Source of the DNA: Planctomycetota bacterium
GTDB taxonomy: Bacteria; Planctomycetota; UBA1135
Direction of reading: 5' to 3'
Assembly: GCA_008501825.1 (NCBI GenBank)
Contig: QQUA01000022.1
Coordinates: forward strand, 1 to 64,000
Length of the DNA stretch: 64,000 nucleotides
The position numbers and the translations under genes were made by a program. Below the pieces are notes generated by a model that had not been told where the DNA came from, searched no databases, and saw only the letters and a list, made by a program, of their open reading frames with translations. Shown piece by piece: positions 1 through 7,626 of the stretch. The stretch's first letter is position 1. Each line of letters begins with the position of its first letter.

Positions 1-135
1 AAGGCCACGCGCAAGAAGGCCACGCGCAAGAAGGCCACGCGCAAGAAGGCCACGCGCAAGAAGGCCACGCGCAAGAAGGCCACGCGCAAGAAGGCCACGC
101 GCAAGAAGGCCACGCGCAAGAAGGCCACGCGCAAG
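1..135 (+). repeat. 15-bp perfect tandem repeat, nine copies, coding for KATRK units
   Basis: Nine identical head-to-tail copies of a 15-bp unit beginning aaggccacgcgcaag fill bases 1-135, followed by a broken tenth copy (136-142). The array begins at the window edge, so the true copy number may be larger. The unit is a multiple of three and is in frame with the downstream dikinase, coding for repeated Lys-Ala-Thr-Arg-Lys, a very basic, histone-tail-like sequence. Perfect identity means recent expansion, so the copy number could differ between strains or be miscounted in assembly. Confidence 0.95.
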
Positions 136-2844
136 AAGGCCAAACCCAACCCTTGGGTCGGCACGTTCGGACCGGAGATGCCCGAAGGATGGACCACCGA
201 TCGCAACATTCTTGGAGGCAAAGGAGCCGGCTTGGCGCGGATGTCGGAAATCGGTTTGCCGGTTCCTCCCGGGTTCACCATCACCACTGAGGTTTGCACC
301 TACTACATGCTGCACCGGGACTATCCGGAAACCTTCCAGCGCCAGACCGAAAAAGCCATGAAGGCTTTGGAACGGTCGATGGGCCGTAAATTCGGACATC
401 CCAAACGGCCGCTGTTGGTGTCGGTCCGATCCGGCGCCCGGGTCAGCATGCCCGGCATGATGGATACGGTGCTCAACCTGGGATTGAATTCCGAGACCAT
501 CCAAGGCCTGATCGCCGATAGCGGCAATGCCCGGTTTGCTTGGGACGCCTATCGCCGCTTCGTCGCCATGTACGGGGACGTCGTCCTCGGGCTTTGCCAA
601 CGGGACCACAATCCCTTCGAAGAAATTTTGGAAGCTCGGAAACGAGAGCGATTGGTCCGTTTGGATACCGAGTTGGACGCCGAGGATTTGCAGGCGGTCA
701 CCGAAGCCAGCTTGGCTTACGTCGAGCAAGCCATGGGCAAACCCTTCCCCTCCGATCCCCACGAGCAACTGGACGGTGCCGTTCGGGCGGTGTTCGAATC
801 GTGGAACAACGATCGGGCGGTGGCTTACCGGCGCATGAACGGCATTCCCGACGATTGGGGAACGGCGGTGAACGTCCAAGCCATGGTGTTCGGCAACCTA
901 GGTGCGGATTCGGGAACCGGAGTGGCCTTCACCCGCGATCCCGCCACCGGCGAAAATCGTTTTTACGGCGAATACCTGATGAATGCTCAGGGTGAAGACG
1001 TGGTCGCCGGAACGCGAACTCCTCACCCCATGGAAGACATGGAACAGGAGATGCCGGCGATTTACGGCCAGTTGCTGAAGATCCGCAAGGTGCTGGAGCG
1101 GGAATTCGGCGACATGCAGGATTTGGAGTTCACCATTGAACGGGGCAAGCTCTACATCTTGCAAACCCGAGCCGGCAAGCGCACCGGCGCGGCGGCCATT
1201 CGAATCGCCACCGATTTGGTCAAGGAACGCCGAATCAGCCAGCAGGAAGCCCTCCGCCGAATCGATCCGGAAAGCATCACTCAGTTGCTGAGCCCGGTAT
1301 TCGACGGCAGCGAAAAGCAACAGGCCTTGGATCAGGGAAGGTTGTTGGCCACCGGTTTGAACGCCGGCCCCGGCGCCGCCACCGGGCGCATTGTGTTCTC
1401 GGCGGAAGACGCGGTGAATTGGGCGGAACGGGGCGAATCGGTCCTGTTGGTCCGGCCGGAGACTTCTCCGGAAGACATTCGCGGCATGGAAGCCGCCGCC
1501 GGCATTTTGACCCAGCACGGCGGCATGACTTCTCACGCCGCTTTGGTAGCCCGGCAAATGGGCCGGGTGTGCGTCGCCGGCTGTGGCGAGATCAACATCG
1601 ATCTCCGAGCCAAACGGTTGCAAGCCAACGGCCAGGAGTTTCAGGAAGGAGATTGGTTGTCCTTGGATGGAAGCACCGGGCAAGTCATCGCCGGTCAGGT
1701 CCACACCCAAGCTTCTCGAGTCATCCAGGTGATTCAAGGAAAGGCCGAAGCCACCGAAAATGGCGACGATGCCCGCTTCCGCTTGATCATGCAGTGGGCG
1801 GACCGTGCCCGGCGCCTAAAGGTTCGAGCCAATGCCGACCAGCCGGATCAGGCTCAACTCGCCGTAGCATTGGGAGCCGAAGGCATCGGCCTTTGCCGCA
1901 CCGAACACATGTTCTTCGGGGAAGGCAAATTGCTGGCCATGCAAAGGATGATCTTGGCCGCCGATGCCGACGCCAGGCGAGCGGCCCTTGAAGAAATCCT
2001 GCCGCTTCAAAGGCAAGACTTCGAAGGCATTTTGGAAGCCATGGGATCGCGGCCGGTCACCGTTCGCACCTTGGACCCGCCGCTTCACGAGTTCCTCCCT
2101 CACACCGAAGCCGATGCCGTGGAACTGGCGGCTAAATTGGGAGTGGATGCCGAGGAAATCCACAAGCGCGTTGCCGCTCTCCATGAAGCCAATCCCATGC
2201 TGGGTTTCCGGGGCTGCCGGCTGACCTCCTTGGTCCCGGAAATCCTCGAAATCCAAATCACCGCGCTCTTGCAAGCAGCCGCTTCCCTGCGCCAAAGGAA
2301 GATCCGGGTTCAACCGGAAATCATGATTCCTTTAGTCGGCCACCGGGACGAGCTGGGCGGCCACGAACGCCAAGTCCGGGCCATCGCCAAGCGGGTGTTC
2401 AAAGAAGCCAAAGTCAAGGTGCCCTACACCGTGGGCACCATGATCGAAGTTCCCCGAGCCGCCTTGACTGCATATGAAGTCGCGGAAGTGGCCGAGTTCT
2501 TCTCTTTTGGCACCAACGACCTGACCCAAACCACCTTGGCCATGTCCAGGGACGACAGCGGTTCTTTCCTCCCGGCCTACGTCGAAGCCGGTTTGTACGA
2601 TCGGGATCCCTTTAGCTCGATCGATCAAAACGGGGTCGGACGGTTGATGGAAATCGCGGTTGAAGAAGGACGCCGGCAACGACCGGATCTCAAAATCGGC
2701 ATTTGCGGCGAACATGGCGGCGACCCTGCTTCGGTGGAATACTGCCATCGCTTGCAATTGGATTACGTCTCCTGCAGCCCCTACCGTCTTCCGGTAGCGC
2801 GCCTGGCGGCTGCCCGAGCGGCCATCAACACAGCACCGGCATAA
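1..2844 (+). CDS. ppdK: Pyruvate, phosphate dikinase with Lys/Arg-rich N-terminal repeat tail (5' end outside window)
   Basis: Interconverts pyruvate + ATP + phosphate and PEP + AMP + PPi in the cytosol. The ATP-grasp domain starts with LGGKGAGLARMSEIGLPVPPG and SVRSGARVSMPGMMDT. The swivelling phosphohistidine domain has GGMTSHAALVARQMG (His codon 1534-1536). The C-terminal PEP/pyruvate barrel shows GLCRTEHMFF, the TIGTMIEVPRA-like region, FSFGTNDLTQ and the GICGEHGG active-site Cys. The first ATG available is at 178, but the frame is open to base 1 and PPDK proteins begin upstream of that position (the WVGTFG stretch), so the real start lies left of the window. At least 947 residues are visible, of which about 45 are the basic KATRK repeat, an unusual addition to this family. 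A terminator follows directly. Confidence 0.93.
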   Translation, partial: KATRKKATRKKATRKKATRKKATRKKATRKKATRKKATRKKATRKKAKPNPWVGTFGPEMPEGWTTDRNILGGKGAGLARMSEIGLPVPPGFTITTEVCTYYMLHRDYPETFQRQTEKAMKALERSMGRKFGHPKRPLLVSVRSGARVSMPGMMDTVLNLGLNSETIQGLIADSGNARFAWDAYRRFVAMYGDVVLGLCQRDHNPFEEILEARKRERLVRLDTELDAEDLQAVTEASLAYVEQAMGKPFPSDPHEQLDGAVRAVFESWNNDRAVAYRRMNGIPDDWGTAVNVQAMVFGNLGADSGTGVAFTRDPATGENRFYGEYLMNAQGEDVVAGTRTPHPMEDMEQEMPAIYGQLLKIRKVLEREFGDMQDLEFTIERGKLYILQTRAGKRTGAAAIRIATDLVKERRISQQEALRRIDPESITQLLSPVFDGSEKQQALDQGRLLATGLNAGPGAATGRIVFSAEDAVNWAERGESVLLVRPETSPEDIRGMEAAAGILTQHGGMTSHAALVARQMGRVCVAGCGEINIDLRAKRLQANGQEFQEGDWLSLDGSTGQVIAGQVHTQASRVIQVIQGKAEATENGDDARFRLIMQWADRARRLKVRANADQPDQAQLAVALGAEGIGLCRTEHMFFGEGKLLAMQRMILAADADARRAALEEILPLQRQDFEGILEAMGSRPVTVRTLDPPLHEFLPHTEADAVELAAKLGVDAEEIHKRVAALHEANPMLGFRGCRLTSLVPEILEIQITALLQAAASLRQRKIRVQPEIMIPLVGHRDELGGHERQVRAIAKRVFKEAKVKVPYTVGTMIEVPRAALTAYEVAEVAEFFSFGTNDLTQTTLAMSRDDSGSFLPAYVEAGLYDRDPFSSIDQNGVGRLMEIAVEEGRRQRPDLKIGICGEHGGDPASVEYCHRLQLDYVSCSPYRLPVARLAAARAAINTAPA

Positions 2845-2863
2845 AAAGTCGAAACCAAAAGCC

Positions 2864-2899
2864 AAGGCCGGCTCCCCAACGGGATCCGGCCTTCTTTTT
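2864..2899 (+). terminator. Rho-independent terminator after ppdK
   Basis: An 8-bp GC-rich stem AAGGCCGG (2864-2871) / CCGGCCTT (2886-2893) is followed by CTTTTTG. It lies 20 bp after the ppdK stop and 19 bp before the end of the convergent TlpA-like gene, so it may serve both strands. Confidence 0.85.
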
Positions 2900-2917
2900 G
2901 TTCGGCGTCGTCGGAAA

Positions 2918-3424
2918 TTAAGACTCAGCCAGCAAAGTCTTGGCCTGTTCGGTCCATGCTTCCGACTTGGGATGGCCTTTCCAGACCACCTCTCCTTGAC
3001 GATCGATCAAGAAACCGACCGGAATGCCATCCACTTCATAATCCTGAAAACTGGAACATTCCGCCGCCACCGGGAAAGGCAGTTGCAAGCGCTCCACCCA
3101 GGATTCGACCACTTGCCTGGATTCATTGCTGACCGCCACGATTTGCAATCCCTTTTCCGCCAACTCCTCATGCACCTGAACCAGATGCGGCATGCTTGCC
3201 AAACAAGGCCGTCAGGTGCTGGCCCAGAATTCGAGAAAGACCACTTGGCCTTCCCATTCCACCGTGGCCGAAGGGGAATCCAAATTGAACCAATAGGCGT
3301 CCCGTAACCCCGGGGCTTGGTTTCCAGGATTCAAGCCGCCCACCCCACAAGCGGGCAGCAACACCGCCAAGCTAAGAGTCAGCGCCGGCGCAAATTTTCG
3401 AAGATTAGGCAGGAAGGCCGTCAC
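2918..3424 (-). CDS. TlpA/thioredoxin-like lipoprotein, probable selenoprotein (in-frame TGA at 3214-3212)
   Basis: A 168-residue reading frame if the TGA at 3214-3212 is read as selenocysteine (residue 71). Before the TGA: an N-terminal signal ending in a lipobox LLPAC, then VVFLEFWAST. After it, in the same frame: RPC, then a thioredoxin fold with LAEKGLQIVAVSNES, a VDGIPVGFLID stretch (the cis-Pro region) and EVVWKGHP. TlpA-like proteins have FWA-x-WCxxC here, so the TGA sits exactly on the first catalytic Cys and gives U-R-P-C. Conservation continues smoothly on both sides with no frameshift, which argues against a pseudogene. It probably acts as an envelope thiol-disulfide or peroxide reductase. 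Its first 20 bases overlap the end of the upstream gene. Alternative: a Cys codon mutated to a real stop. Confidence 0.8.
3185..3204 (-). other. Weak SECIS-like hairpin after the TGA of the TlpA-like gene
   Basis: On the minus strand, beginning about 11 nt after the TGA, GGCA (3200-3197) pairs with TGCC (3192-3189) around an AGCA loop; a U.G pair and, after one mismatch, two weak pairs extend it. Bacterial SECIS elements place a small apical loop with an early G about 16-37 nt downstream of UGA. Distance and loop G fit, but the stem is short, so this is only suggestive. Confidence 0.35.
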
Positions 3425-4316
3425 GAGAAGGCATGACCTTGTCTAGGAATTCCTTGGCCGATCGGATTTCCGAATCGGGGCAGGCGGCAAAGGCGAAGTC
3501 CCATTCCAGGTTCTCGCCGAGAATGTCAGCCAACTTTTCGCTGGCAAGACCTTGGATGACCCGCTCGCCGAAGCGTTGGGTTCCTGCCGGTCCGGTATGA
3601 GGCAGGAGCGCCAGAAAGACTTGGGTGTCATAGCGGGCGACAATATCCACGTCTCGGGTATCCAACAAAATCACTCCCGAGACCTTTAGCAAGGTCGCCG
3701 GATCCAAGGCACCTTCGTGAGAGAAGCGGACCAAGCCCAGGGGATAACGAAAACGGCTGGATCGCTTGAATTCTTCATCCAAGCGGTGTTCCCAGAAGGG
3801 AGCGGTAAACAAATGCGTTTCGGGATCGGTGACCGATTGCAAGAAACGCTCTCGCACCGAAGCCTCCCGGTCTTCCAGGAAGGCTCGCTCCAAATGTTCT
3901 CCCAACGGACCTTCCACCGGCAGATTGTCTTCGGGAGTCACCAGAGAAAGCCCGAAAGGACTGCGCAGGCGATCGGCCAGAGCGGCGATGTCCAAGGGAA
4001 GCTCCAGAGCGCCTTGGGCCCCGACGAAGCGGGCCAAGCCTTCGGCATCGGCGGCGTTGCCTCGAGTCAACAAAAACAGCAAGGCTCGAGAGCGGCGCAA
4101 GTAATCCAAGCTCCACTCGTAAATATCCAAGCCGTCGAGGGCGGCGCCGTCGACGACCAGAATTCCCTGAATCCCCTCAGAAGCGGACTGGAGAGCTTCA
4201 GGGTTGCTGAAACAAACCGCAGGCTCCACCGCATCGCCAGCCATCTCGGCGGCGGCTTTCACCGCTTCGAGCACCTGCGGGTCGGTGGAAAGGATGGAGA
4301 GGGATCTACGAGTCAT
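3405..4316 (-). CDS. Receiver-like plus degenerate GGDEF domain protein
   Basis: 303 residues, no signal peptide. Residues about 5-115 resemble a response-regulator receiver fold (LSILSTDPQVLEAV at the start, GILVVDGAALDGLDIYEW in the middle). Residues about 155-300 follow the GGDEF plan: DPETHLFTAPFWEHRLDEEFKRSSRFRYPLGL in pieces, then DVDIVARYDTQVFLALLP where an active cyclase would have RYGGDEF. The signature is lost, so diguanylate cyclase activity is not expected; it may bind a nucleotide or act as a partner. The downstream TlpA-like gene starts inside its last 20 bases, so the two are probably co-translated. Confidence 0.6.
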   Translation of the reverse strand: MTRRSLSILSTDPQVLEAVKAAAEMAGDAVEPAVCFSNPEALQSASEGIQGILVVDGAALDGLDIYEWSLDYLRRSRALLFLLTRGNAADAEGLARFVGAQGALELPLDIAALADRLRSPFGLSLVTPEDNLPVEGPLGEHLERAFLEDREASVRERFLQSVTDPETHLFTAPFWEHRLDEEFKRSSRFRYPLGLVRFSHEGALDPATLLKVSGVILLDTRDVDIVARYDTQVFLALLPHTGPAGTQRFGERVIQGLASEKLADILGENLEWDFAFAACPDSEIRSAKEFLDKVMPSRDGLPA

Positions 4317-4396
4317 GGCACACCAGGGAAAACGTGGGGTCGGCGAGTCAGCCCGGCGCAGGCCTTAAGTTCTTATCGGCAATGCAGCACTGGCTT

Positions 4397-5122
4397 TCAG
4401 GCAAATTCTGCATTGTTGTGGACTCCCTGGATATCGTCGTTGTCCTCCAGGGCGTCGATCAGCTCCACGAGCTTCTTGCCGGTGGTGGCGTCCACCTCCA
4501 CCGTATTCTTGGGAATGTAACGGAGCGCGGCTTCTTCCAAGGAATAACCCCGCTCTTCGAAGGCAGCTTTGACGTCCATGAAGTCGCCGGGATCGGCGAC
4601 CACACCGAAGATGCCTTCTTCATCCGTAGTCACGTCTTCAGCTCCGGCTTCCAGAGCCACTTCAATCAATTCGTCTTCTTCCACGCCTTCTTTGGCAATG
4701 GCGAAGGTGGCCTTGCGATCGAAAATCCAGGCCACGGATCCGGAGGCACCCAAATTGCCTCCCCGCCGATCCATGATGTGGCGCAGATCCGGGGCGGTTC
4801 GGTTGCGATTATCGGTAAGAGCCTCGATCAACAAGGCCACACCTCCCGGCCCGTATCCTTCATAGATGACTTCTTCGAATTGAGCTCCGCCGGCTTCGCC
4901 GGTGCCTTTTTTAATGGCACGGGCGATGGAATCTTTCGGCATGTTGTCGGCTCGAGCTCGCTCAATGGCATAACGCAAGGCCAAATTGGCGTTGGGATCT
5001 CCTCCGCCTTGGCGTGCCGCGGACATGATCAGCTTGGCCCATTTGCTGAAAATACGACCGCGCTTGGCGTCCATTTTGGACTTGGTGCGCTGGATATTGG
5101 CCCAATGAGAATGTCCTGCCAT
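4397..5122 (-). CDS. yebC: YebC/TACO1 family regulatory protein
   Basis: 241 residues, the family's normal length. The start at 5122 is chosen because MAGHSHWANIQRTKSKMDAKRG is the canonical YebC N-terminus; the frame is open further upstream but that part is unlike the family. Further hallmarks are FSKWAKLIMSAARQGG, DNMPKDSIARAIKKGTG, YEGYGPGGVALLIE and DRRGGNLGASGSVAWIF. YebC/TACO1 proteins have been described as DNA-binding regulators and as translation factors that help ribosomes through difficult motifs such as polyproline. It stands alone, downstream of rplM-rpsI on the same strand and separated from them by a terminator hairpin. Confidence 0.93.
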   Translation of the reverse strand: MAGHSHWANIQRTKSKMDAKRGRIFSKWAKLIMSAARQGGGDPNANLALRYAIERARADNMPKDSIARAIKKGTGEAGGAQFEEVIYEGYGPGGVALLIEALTDNRNRTAPDLRHIMDRRGGNLGASGSVAWIFDRKATFAIAKEGVEEDELIEVALEAGAEDVTTDEEGIFGVVADPGDFMDVKAAFEERGYSLEEAALRYIPKNTVEVDATTGKKLVELIDALEDNDDIQGVHNNAEFA

Positions 5123-5249
5123 GACTGCGTTGGTGGTTGAGCGGCGTGTCGCTTCCGAAGGATCACTGTAACGAATGCGGCCAGCGGAACTCCGGAAAAA
5201 GTTTCCACTTCGGGCCGTTTCCACTGCCTTCGGAAAAAGCAGGCAGCGG

Positions 5250-5287
5250 AAAAAGGGGCGACCGCCAACCGAAAGGCCGGCGGTCGC
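5250..5287 (-). terminator. Terminator of the rplM-rpsI operon
   Basis: On the minus strand a perfect 9-bp stem GCGACCGCC (5287-5279) / GGCGGTCGC (5266-5258) is followed within a few bases by a run of five T (5254-5250). It lies 25 bp after the rpsI stop. Confidence 0.85.
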
Positions 5288-5311
5288 AGGTAGGCCGAAT
5301 CGAAAAGCGAA

Positions 5312-5920
5312 TCAGCGCTTGACCCACTGGAAGGCCCGGCGGGCGCCGCGCAAGCCGTACTTCTTCCGTTCGACCATTCTCGGGTCCCGAGTCAGATGAC
5401 CCTTTTCGCGAAGAGCCTGGTAGGCATCCGGGTACAAGCCAACCAAGGCTCGTCCCATTCCCAGTCTCACCGCTCCGGCTTGGCCAGTAATGCCGCCACC
5501 GTGAACCTTCACGAAAACGTCAACCTTGCCCTCGACTTGAAGACAGGCCAACGGTCCGGTAACCGATTCGTGATCGACGCTGCGGCAAAAGAACTCTTTC
5601 ATCGGCCGGTCGTTGACCACGAATTGGCCATCGCCGGGACGAATGCGCACTCGAGCCACCGCAGTCTTCCGGCGACCGGTTCCCCAGTGATATTTCCGGG
5701 TTCCCGGTTCGACCAGACGGCCGGTCGGGTCGATTTGCACCTCTACTTCAGCCTCACCTTCCACAGCGGCCGAGGAATCAGAAGCATTGTCCTCATTACC
5801 CCCGCCGGGAGACCCACCGAGAGAGGCGCCGCCCAAAGTTAGATTGGCCGCCAAGTCGGCAGCGGTGGAGGTCTCCTCAGTCGGAGTTTCCTGGGCGGAT
5901 TCTTTTTTTTCGTCGACCAT
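5312..5920 (-). CDS. rpsI: 30S ribosomal protein S9 with acidic N-terminal extension
   Basis: 202 residues against about 130 in most bacteria. The S9 domain begins around residue 78 (YHWGTGRRKTAVARVRI) and continues with VNDRPMKEFF, VHGGGITGQAGAVRLGMGRAL, HLTRDPRMVERKKYGLRGARR and the C-terminal Lys-Arg that reaches the P-site tRNA. The first ~75 residues are Glu/Asp/Ser/Gly-rich, low complexity, and unlike S9. The only methionine in that stretch is the first, so the extension appears to be really translated. It follows rplM as in nearly all bacteria, 33 bp downstream. Confidence 0.95.
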   Translation of the reverse strand: MVDEKKESAQETPTEETSTAADLAANLTLGGASLGGSPGGGNEDNASDSSAAVEGEAEVEVQIDPTGRLVEPGTRKYHWGTGRRKTAVARVRIRPGDGQFVVNDRPMKEFFCRSVDHESVTGPLACLQVEGKVDVFVKVHGGGITGQAGAVRLGMGRALVGLYPDAYQALREKGHLTRDPRMVERKKYGLRGARRAFQWVKR

Positions 5921-5953
5921 GATCCGTGTCGATCAGCTTTGTTTGCGCAGGCC

Positions 5954-6391
5954 CTAGTGAAGTTCCAGGGGTTGAGGTTTCTGGGCGGTGTGGGGGTGTT
6001 CCGCACCAGAGTAAATCTTGAGCTTGGTCAACATCTGCCGGCCCAAAACGGTTTTGGGCAACATTCGTTGAACGGCCTTGCGCAGGATGCGCTCGGGATG
6101 CTTTTCCAACAAGTCGCCGTAGCGATCTTCCCGGCGGCCGCCGGGATAACCGGTATGGCGGGCGTACACCTTGGTGCCCGCTTTGTTTCCGGAAACCCGG
6201 ACCTTTTCGCAGTTGATCACGATGACGCCATCCCCACTGTCAAAGTGGGGCGAATAGGAAGCACGGTGCTTGCCCATTAAAGTGACGGCGATATCCCGAG
6301 CCATTCGGCCCAAGACTTGGCCTTCCGCGTCCACGAGGTACCACTGACGATCGTGGGTCTGGGGAGTCCGGTGACTGGTTTTCGGTCGCAT
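5954..6391 (-). CDS. rplM: 50S ribosomal protein L13
   Basis: 145 residues when started at 6391 (MRPKTSHRTPQTHDRQWYLVDA), matching the family length; an in-frame ATG at 6412 would add seven residues. Diagnostic segments are LGRMARDIAVTLMGKHRASYSPHFDSGD in pieces, KVRVSGNKAGTKVY, HTGYPGGRRE and RAVQRMLPK-like KAVQRMLPKTVLGR. L13 is an early-assembling large-subunit protein. It forms the conserved rplM-rpsI pair with the next gene. No Shine-Dalgarno sequence precedes either start candidate. Confidence 0.96.
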   Translation of the reverse strand: MRPKTSHRTPQTHDRQWYLVDAEGQVLGRMARDIAVTLMGKHRASYSPHFDSGDGVIVINCEKVRVSGNKAGTKVYARHTGYPGGRREDRYGDLLEKHPERILRKAVQRMLPKTVLGRQMLTKLKIYSGAEHPHTAQKPQPLELH

Positions 6392-6561
6392 GCCTGGCCA
6401 CGCTTGCGGCATCCAAAGGGGGCGGCGGTTTGTGAACCCAAAGCCTGGTGAAACCTTCGGAAAGCCGCTTGATTAGGAATCCAACCGGGGGCCTGCCCCG
6501 GAAATGGCCCGACAGTTTAGTGGGGGTACGCGGATGCCGTCAAGGCGCTTTCGAGCCTTTC

Positions 6562-7626
6562 CTAGGGCAGGGGACGGCGCACCAAAAGCCATTCTTCACC
6601 GCCGTATAACTCCCAGCGGGCACCGCCGCTGAGGAGTTGATCCCCCGCCGCCCACCAGCGCAACAAACCAAGACCGCCGGATTCGGCCAAAGGACCGCCA
6701 TGGCGAGGGGCCCGAAGCAGGTGGACCTCGTACCAGGCTTGCAGTTCACCCTCGGCCTCGGCCATGGTGTCGAGAGCCAAGGCTTCCCCCCAGGGGGTGG
6801 GACTGACCATGCGATATAAGCCGCCCTGACCCTCGGCTTCCAACACGAAAGGGCCGACCGGCGGCACCAGAGGCCCGTGAGTGGGATCGAACAAATCTCC
6901 CCCGGCCGGATGGATTTGCAGCAACCAGGCCCGGCCGTCGGCCTCCTGGTATTGAACCCGAGCCCGAGCCGGCTCGCTGCCGAAAAACAAGGCCACCAAG
7001 ACCAGGGGCAAGCCGGCCAAAAGCACCATGGGAGATCGTCTAGGTCCGACTCCGGCCGCCCAAATTTGCACCACGGTCAACAACAGCAACAGGAGAAATG
7101 CGCGAGCCCGGCGAGGCGAATCGGTCATGGCCATGGGCTCGAGTCGGGTCGGTAACTGGAGGGGCAGAGTGCTCAACTGCACCGGCGGCGGCAACTCCTC
7201 GGCGTCAAGACTTTGCTCGAAACTGGGTTCTGCCGCCCACTCCCAGGGCTGCCAAGCGGCCTCCAAGGGACGTTGCCCCAAGGCGAAGGCAAAGGCCAAA
7301 ACGGTGGGAAATAGAAGCACGAAGGGAATGAGGGCTCGGCGCCATAGTGGCTCCCCCGCCCACCACGGACGGGTCAACACCGCCAGCGGCAGCAGGACGG
7401 CGGCCAGGCCGGCTCCGGCATCGGGGCGTAAAAAGTGGAGCAACAGCCAGGGCAAGGCCAAGCGCAAGAAAAAGCCGGCGGCGCCACCGGCGGGACCCTC
7501 TCGGTCCGGCTTGCCGGCTTCCACGATCCAGGCCAGGTACAAAGCTCGGGTCGGGGTCAGGGCCGGCCACCAGGCGGAAGCCAGAAAGGGCAGGAAGCTC
7601 AGCAGAGGAAGGAAGCGGGAAAGCAT
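6562..7626 (-). CDS. Polytopic membrane protein of unknown function
   Basis: 354 residues. Four hydrophobic segments lie in the first ~115 residues (for example LPLLSFLPFLASAWW, LALPWLLLHFL, LIPFVLLFPTVLAFAFAL), then a soluble stretch, then two more (RAFLLLLLLTVVQIWAAG; VLLAGLPLVLVALFFG near residues 175-215), and finally a ~135-residue soluble domain rich in Trp and Gly. I do not recognise the family. Its start codon shares one base with the stop of the upstream FtsQ-like gene (TGATG), so the two are translationally coupled and may work together in the envelope. Confidence 0.6.
   Translation of the reverse strand: MLSRFLPLLSFLPFLASAWWPALTPTRALYLAWIVEAGKPDREGPAGGAAGFFLRLALPWLLLHFLRPDAGAGLAAVLLPLAVLTRPWWAGEPLWRRALIPFVLLFPTVLAFAFALGQRPLEAAWQPWEWAAEPSFEQSLDAEELPPPVQLSTLPLQLPTRLEPMAMTDSPRRARAFLLLLLLTVVQIWAAGVGPRRSPMVLLAGLPLVLVALFFGSEPARARVQYQEADGRAWLLQIHPAGGDLFDPTHGPLVPPVGPFVLEAEGQGGLYRMVSPTPWGEALALDTMAEAEGELQAWYEVHLLRAPRHGGPLAESGGLGLLRWWAAGDQLLSGGARWELYGGEEWLLVRRPLP

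Noticed and set aside
1-135. 15-bp repeats as a possible CRISPR array
   Set aside because: The units are contiguous without spacers and keep the coding frame; it is a coding minisatellite.
898-1737. 279-residue minus-strand frame inside ppdK
   Set aside because: Shadow of the dikinase coding frame; no motif and opposite to a highly conserved gene.
3405-4316. Active diguanylate cyclase
   Set aside because: The GGDEF signature reads RYDTQVF, so the catalytic residues are missing; only the fold is likely.
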